DNA from: Acidaminobacter sp.
GTDB lineage: Bacteria > Bacillota > Clostridia > Peptostreptococcales > Acidaminobacteraceae
Assembly: GCF_030247605.1 (NCBI RefSeq)
Contig: NZ_JAOTSB010000003.1
Location: 62,001-126,000 of the forward strand
DNA length: 64,000 bases
Direction: 5' to 3'
Shown: piece by piece, positions 60,149-64,000 of the stretch
Layout: every line of letters begins with the position of its first letter
Position numbering within the stretch: position 1 is the first letter of the stretch
The notes under the pieces: model-generated
Seen by the model: the letters and a program-made list of their open reading frames with translations, nothing else
Database searches by the model: none
Told to the model about the DNA's origin: nothing
Made by a program: the position numbers and the translations under genes

Positions 60149-60967
60149 ATGAACAGCAAATTTTCTTTGGCACATTTGACCGTATTAGGCTGTCCGCCGC
60201 CGGAAATGATCTACATAGCATCAATGGCGGGATATGATTTCGTCAGCTTAAGACCAATTTATATGGGATTGCCTGGTGAGCCAAACTATGATCTGGCCGT
60301 TAATAAAGACATGATGAAGCTGACAAAAACCGCCCTTGCTGAAACCGGGGTAAAGCTATTGGATATTGAGCTCGCAAGAATTTTTGATGACATGGATCCA
60401 AAACGCTACGAGCCAGCTATGGAAGTTGCCGCTGAGCTCGGCGGCAAACATGTCCTCAGCAGCATCTGGACACCCAACCGCGACTACTACCTTGAGAAGT
60501 TCGGGGAAGTTTGCGACCTCGCCAAGCAATACGGTTTGACTGTGGATTTGGAATTTGTTCCAATTGCTTCAGTCAATACACTTATTGGCACCGTGGATGT
60601 CCTGAAAACCGTCAATAGAGACAATGCAGGCATTATGGTAGATATCCATCATATGCACCGGTCAAGAGAATCCGCTGAAGAGTTGAAAAAACTGCCTGAA
60701 TCCTGGTTCCATTTCGCTCACCTCTGTGATGCGCCGGTCGAGATTCCTCAGGATCGGGATGAAATGACGCGCATTCTGCGTGAAGCGCGCGCCTATGTAG
60801 GCGAAGGCGGCATTGATGTGGCGTCATATATTCACAGTATGCCTGAAATGCCCTATTCCATTGAGCTCCCTAATCTTCAGCGCGTCAGAGAATTTGGTTA
60901 TGCAGAACATGCACGCCGCTGCCTGGCTACCGCGAAGACCTATTTTGAAGCGAATCCAAGAAAATAG
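60149..60967 (+). CDS. Sugar phosphate isomerase/epimerase-like TIM-barrel protein
   Basis: A 272-residue protein of the AP-endonuclease-2/xylose isomerase-like TIM family, which includes IolE/IolI-type inosose dehydratases/isomerases and dehydroshikimate dehydratases. Likely metal ligands are the Glu of VDLEFVPI near 133, Asp/His of IMVDIHHMHRS near 164, the His in FHFAHLCDAP near 191, and Glu in SIELPN near 233. Reaction unknown. ATG 60149 lies 7 bases after AGAGGAG (60135-60141); ATG 60143 would be too close. It has its own operator-bearing promoter. Confidence 0.8.
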   Translation: MNSKFSLAHLTVLGCPPPEMIYIASMAGYDFVSLRPIYMGLPGEPNYDLAVNKDMMKLTKTALAETGVKLLDIELARIFDDMDPKRYEPAMEVAAELGGKHVLSSIWTPNRDYYLEKFGEVCDLAKQYGLTVDLEFVPIASVNTLIGTVDVLKTVNRDNAGIMVDIHHMHRSRESAEELKKLPESWFHFAHLCDAPVEIPQDRDEMTRILREARAYVGEGGIDVASYIHSMPEMPYSIELPNLQRVREFGYAEHARRCLATAKTYFEANPRK

Positions 60968-61055
60968 CATCTCCCATTAATTTCTAAATAACATAGCGTA
61001 AAAATTGCGTAAAAAATGAATCGTCAGAATTCTTATTAGATTTGGAAAAACAGAA

Positions 61056-61128
61056 TTGACAATGTGAAAAATCGATGCTATTCTGAATGTAAATTTCGCA
61101 GTATTGAATCGAGTTCCGCTGAGTGAAA
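61056..61128 (+). promoter_or_regulatory. Promoter and operator of the HMG-CoA-lyase-like gene
   Basis: TTGACA (61056-61061) N17 TATTCT (61079-61084); start near 61091. TTCCGCTGAGTGAAA at 61114-61128 keeps the left arm of the operator and part of the right arm, at about +23. The site at 60014 stands at the same distance from its start. Confidence 0.65.
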
Positions 61129-61200
61129 CTTCGTAAAGTCTCTTATGATAACTGCCGGGCAGCTGTACTTGCTGACCCGCCTATATGAATGAGGTGCAAA

Positions 61201-62121
61201 ATGAGTCAGAATTCCGAATTCAACAAAGTGGATTACATTGAAATTTGTGAAGTCGGTCCGAGAGACGGTCTTCAAAATGAAGAAAAGCTGCTGACTGTAG
61301 ATCAGAAAATCGAGTTGATCGAAGAGGTCGTAGCCGCAGGTGCTAAAATTATTGAAATTGGATCTTTTGTCCATCCTAAAGCAGTCCCGCAGATGGCAGA
61401 CACGGATGAAGTCGCAAAAAGACTCAAGCGTTATGATGGCGTTGAGTACAGAGCGCTGATCATGAACCTTAAAGGCGTCGAGCGCGCTGAAGCCAACGGC
61501 ATTACGAAAGCGAAGCTCACAGTTTCTGCGAGTAAGGCACACTCCCTGAGCAACTTAAACAAAACACCTGAAGAAGCAGTTAAAGGGTTCGAAGAAGTCG
61601 CCAATTTCGCGGCAAAGAAAGGCATCACTATTTCAGGTGCCATTTCCACTGGCTTCGGTTATCCAAATGAGGGTATTATCCCTATTGAAGACATTTACCC
61701 TATCATTGACAGCTACCTCCAAATTGGCGTCACTGAGCTTTCACTTTCGGATACGACGGGCATGGCCAACCCACAGCAAGTTTATGAGTACGCGAAAGCA
61801 GTTAAGGAAAAGTATCCACAAATTCTTTGGAATCTTCACTTCCACAATACACGGGGCATGGGCCTCGCAAATGTTGTCGCCGGCATGCAGGCGGGTATAA
61901 CCAGATTTGACGCCTGCTTCGGCGGACTCGGCGGATGTCCGTTCGCTCCGGGGGCTTCCGGCAATATTGCTACGGAAGATGTGGTCCATATGGTAAACGC
62001 CATGGGTGTTCGCACGGATTATGACCTCGACAAACTGATCGTACTCGCCAGAAAAGTACAGGATTACGTAGGCAGAGAAGTTTCAAGCTTCATATTAAAA
62101 GCTGGTAAATCCATCGTATAA
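61201..62121 (+). CDS. Hydroxymethylglutaryl-CoA lyase-like enzyme
   Basis: DRE-TIM metallolyase of 306 residues, close to HMG-CoA lyase. It shows EVGPRDGLQNE near residue 16 (metal Asp, catalytic Arg), SLSDTTGMANP near 184, the His pair in LHFHNTRGMG near 213, and the HMGL signature region GGLGGCPFAPGASGNIATED near 241 with the catalytic Cys. It would cleave a 3-hydroxy-3-methyl(or related) acyl-CoA, or form such a bond; the true substrate is unknown. ATG 61201 follows GAGGTG (61191-61196). The next gene starts 31 bases later. Confidence 0.88.
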   Translation: MSQNSEFNKVDYIEICEVGPRDGLQNEEKLLTVDQKIELIEEVVAAGAKIIEIGSFVHPKAVPQMADTDEVAKRLKRYDGVEYRALIMNLKGVERAEANGITKAKLTVSASKAHSLSNLNKTPEEAVKGFEEVANFAAKKGITISGAISTGFGYPNEGIIPIEDIYPIIDSYLQIGVTELSLSDTTGMANPQQVYEYAKAVKEKYPQILWNLHFHNTRGMGLANVVAGMQAGITRFDACFGGLGGCPFAPGASGNIATEDVVHMVNAMGVRTDYDLDKLIVLARKVQDYVGREVSSFILKAGKSIV

Positions 62122-62152
62122 ATAAAGGACAGGTTGGAAAGGAGATCTAAAG

Positions 62153-63955
62153 TTGAAGAAATTGATTTCTGAGCAATTGGTAGATTATCTTGAAAGAAGA
62201 GGCGTCGAGCACGTCTTCGGTCTTTGCGGCCACACGGTCATCGCAATGCTGGATCCTTTAAAGGATGCAAAACTCAAGTTTATTTCCGTCAGACATGAGC
62301 AGCTCGCAGCACACGCCGCAGACGCGTATGCAAGACTTACGAAAAAAGCCAGCGTCGTTCTTTGTCACCTTGGACCTGGTCTCACAAATGCTGCGACAGG
62401 CGTCGCCAATGCATCACTCGATTCCATCCCTATGGTGGTCATAGCAGGTGACGTTCCTAGCTACTACTACGGAAAGCACCCGCACCAGGAAGTCAATATG
62501 CACGCTGACGGCGCTCAATACGAGATCTACAGACCGTTTGTCAAAAGAGCTTGGAGAATTGATAAACCAGAGCAATTCCCTGAAATTCTCGACAAGGCGT
62601 TCAGACTTGCAGAGTCCGGCAGACCAGGCCCGGTATTGATTTCAGTGCCTATGGACATGTTTTCCAGAGAACTCGACACAAGTCATTTTGAAAGAACTTA
62701 CCACGACAGCCCAGTGACGATTCGTCCGGCGCTTTCTAGAGAAGCAGCTTACGAATACGCCAAGATGCTGATCGAAGCTAAAAATCCGGTCATCCACGTG
62801 GGTGGTCAGGTACTTATTTCACAAGCCAGTGAAGAACTCAAGGCACTGGTTGAATTCCTCGAAATCCCTGTTTCAAGAACACTCATGGGCCAGGGCGCAC
62901 TTTCTGACCTTCATCCAATGAACGTCGGTGTTACAGGCTTCTGGGGCTGTGATTTCGTTCATGACATTACAAGAAACGCTGATGTGATCTTTGGTGTAGG
63001 TACACGTTTTGCTGAAGCAGACAGCAGCTCTTGGTATAACGACGTCACTTTCAACGCTGAAAAAACGAAGTTCATCCAGGTTGATCTCGAGCCGGCTGAA
63101 ATCGGACGAAACTATCCGGTTGCCCTTGGCGCGGTCGCTGATCCAAAACAGGCGCTGAAAGCCATTCTCGAAGCGGCAAAAGAGATAGTGCCTGAAGGCA
63201 TTCAGCGTCTGCAGCTTAAAAAAGCCATCGCTGAGAACAGAGCTGCATTCAAAGCTTCTAATGTAGAGATCTCCAATGACGGCAGATTCCCAATGACACC
63301 GCAGCGCATCCTCAAAGATGTCCGCGAAGTCTTCCCTGAAGACGGCATCATTGCTACAGATGTGGGTTGGAATAAAAATGGCGTCAGCCAGCAGTTCGAC
63401 ATTACGCAGCCGGATACGATTCTTCATCCGGGCGGACTCGCCACAATGGGCTTTGGACCGGCAGCGGTTCTGGGCGCAAAACTGGCAGCGCCAGATAAGA
63501 AAGTTATTACCCTGGTTGGTGACGGCGGCTTTGGCGCAAACCCATCTGTCCTTGCCACTGCAGTGGAGTACAACATTCCTGTTGTCTGGGTCATTATGAA
63601 CAACAATGCTTTTGGTACCATTGCCGGTCTTGAGGCTTCCCACTTCAACCACACTTTCGGCACGGTTTTCAGAAAACCGGACGGCTCCAGCTACAGTGTT
63701 AACTGGGCTGAAATCGCGGTTGGTTATGGCGTCAAGAGCAAGCGCATCAGCAGCGCGGATGAATTTAAGGCAGTCTTCAAAGAAGCCCTCGAATCCAACG
63801 AGCCATATCTGATCGACGTTCCAATGGAAAACATTCCGGTTCCTACGGATGGCATCTGGAACATCAATGACATCTATACACCAAAAGAAAATGTTTCTGA
63901 AGGTAAGCTGGTCGGCGGTCAGGCCGCGAGATCCAAGCACGTCGCAACCGAATAA
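62153..63955 (+). CDS. Thiamine diphosphate-dependent enzyme, acetolactate synthase-like
   Basis: A 600-residue enzyme with the three domains of the acetolactate synthase/benzoylformate decarboxylase/IolD superfamily. Domain I has the activating Glu in SVRHEQLAAHAADAYAR near residue 50 and GPGLTNAATGVANA near 75. The middle domain spans ~190-340. Domain III has the ThDP/Mg motif GDGGFGANPSVLATAVEYN with following NNN near residues 453-484. It is not a plain IlvB: the set of neighbours and shared control point to another 2-keto substrate. TTG 62153 follows AAAGGAG. Probably cotranscribed with the HMGL-like gene. Nothing further is visible in the last 45 bases. Confidence 0.88.
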   Translation: MKKLISEQLVDYLERRGVEHVFGLCGHTVIAMLDPLKDAKLKFISVRHEQLAAHAADAYARLTKKASVVLCHLGPGLTNAATGVANASLDSIPMVVIAGDVPSYYYGKHPHQEVNMHADGAQYEIYRPFVKRAWRIDKPEQFPEILDKAFRLAESGRPGPVLISVPMDMFSRELDTSHFERTYHDSPVTIRPALSREAAYEYAKMLIEAKNPVIHVGGQVLISQASEELKALVEFLEIPVSRTLMGQGALSDLHPMNVGVTGFWGCDFVHDITRNADVIFGVGTRFAEADSSSWYNDVTFNAEKTKFIQVDLEPAEIGRNYPVALGAVADPKQALKAILEAAKEIVPEGIQRLQLKKAIAENRAAFKASNVEISNDGRFPMTPQRILKDVREVFPEDGIIATDVGWNKNGVSQQFDITQPDTILHPGGLATMGFGPAAVLGAKLAAPDKKVITLVGDGGFGANPSVLATAVEYNIPVVWVIMNNNAFGTIAGLEASHFNHTFGTVFRKPDGSSYSVNWAEIAVGYGVKSKRISSADEFKAVFKEALESNEPYLIDVPMENIPVPTDGIWNINDIYTPKENVSEGKLVGGQAARSKHVATE

Positions 63956-64000
63956 TACTGCGTTTTTCTGTAAGACCATATAAAATTAGGGGCGGGCAAC

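Noticed and set aside
62873-63979. 368-codon minus-strand open frame inside the ThDP enzyme gene
   Set aside because: It is the shadow of a strongly conserved coding sequence. The translation has no domain features.

Overview
The window reads as chromosome of an anaerobic, low-to-mid GC Gram-positive bacterium of the class Clostridia. Supporting signs are strong GGAGG-type ribosome binding sites with frequent TTG/GTG starts, many Rho-independent terminators, a tungsten aldehyde:ferredoxin oxidoreductase, poly-[4Fe-4S] ferredoxins, a sigma-54 enhancer-binding regulator controlling amine/amino-acid genes, and typical Firmicutes housekeeping families (small alarmone synthetase, YutG-type PgpA, ABC-F, TrkAH). 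I saw no rRNA, tRNA, CRISPR array, insertion sequence or prophage, and the genus cannot be fixed from sequence alone.

Layout. 1-19 kb is housekeeping on the + strand: a UPF0182 membrane protein cut by the window edge, HAD phosphatase, alarmone synthetase, metallophosphoesterase, thioesterase, PPK2, RlmD, nitroreductase, an HD-CHAD fusion, RluF-type pseudouridine synthase, LigB-type dioxygenase, a NYN/PIN protein with AT-hook-like motifs, and PncB. 19.1-22.5 kb is a minus-strand operon of class V aminotransferase, SerA and DUF1015 protein (serine synthesis). 22.8-31.4 kb carries a PH-domain gene behind a coupled leader ORF, a hemolysin III protein, and a sigma-54 regulator (CBS-PAS-AAA-Fis). 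The regulator is followed by three TGTC-N8-GACA inverted repeats and a near-consensus -24/-12 promoter. That promoter drives an NSS transporter, its 33-residue partner, and a four-gene FAD/Fe-S dehydrogenase.

31.5-35.2 kb holds a four-cluster ferredoxin, a tungsten AOR, and a ThiS/MoaD-ThiF pair. 35.4-39.8 kb has an HMA-UreH-cupredoxin membrane protein, a two-component system and a lipoprotein. 40-44.4 kb has an iron alcohol dehydrogenase and TrkA-TrkH, then on the minus strand a small membrane protein, an Xaa-Pro peptidase and an ABC-F ATPase. 47.4-54.5 kb is a tungstate/pyranopterin-cofactor operon (TupABC, MoeA, MoeA-PBP fusion, MoaC, MOSC) behind a leader that looks like a Moco/Tuco riboswitch with a terminator. 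54.6-58.8 kb is mixed housekeeping, including GluQRS, a chorismate mutase-shikimate kinase fusion and a NifX-like protein.

58.9-64 kb is the most intriguing part. A type I 3-dehydroquinate dehydratase, a TIM-barrel isomerase/dehydratase-like protein, an HMG-CoA-lyase-like enzyme and a TPP-dependent acetolactate-synthase-like enzyme sit behind three promoters. All three promoters carry a TTCCG-N5-CGGAA-like operator at or just after the predicted start. They look like one co-regulated catabolic unit, possibly for a carbocyclic acid such as quinate or shikimate. The pathway is my inference.
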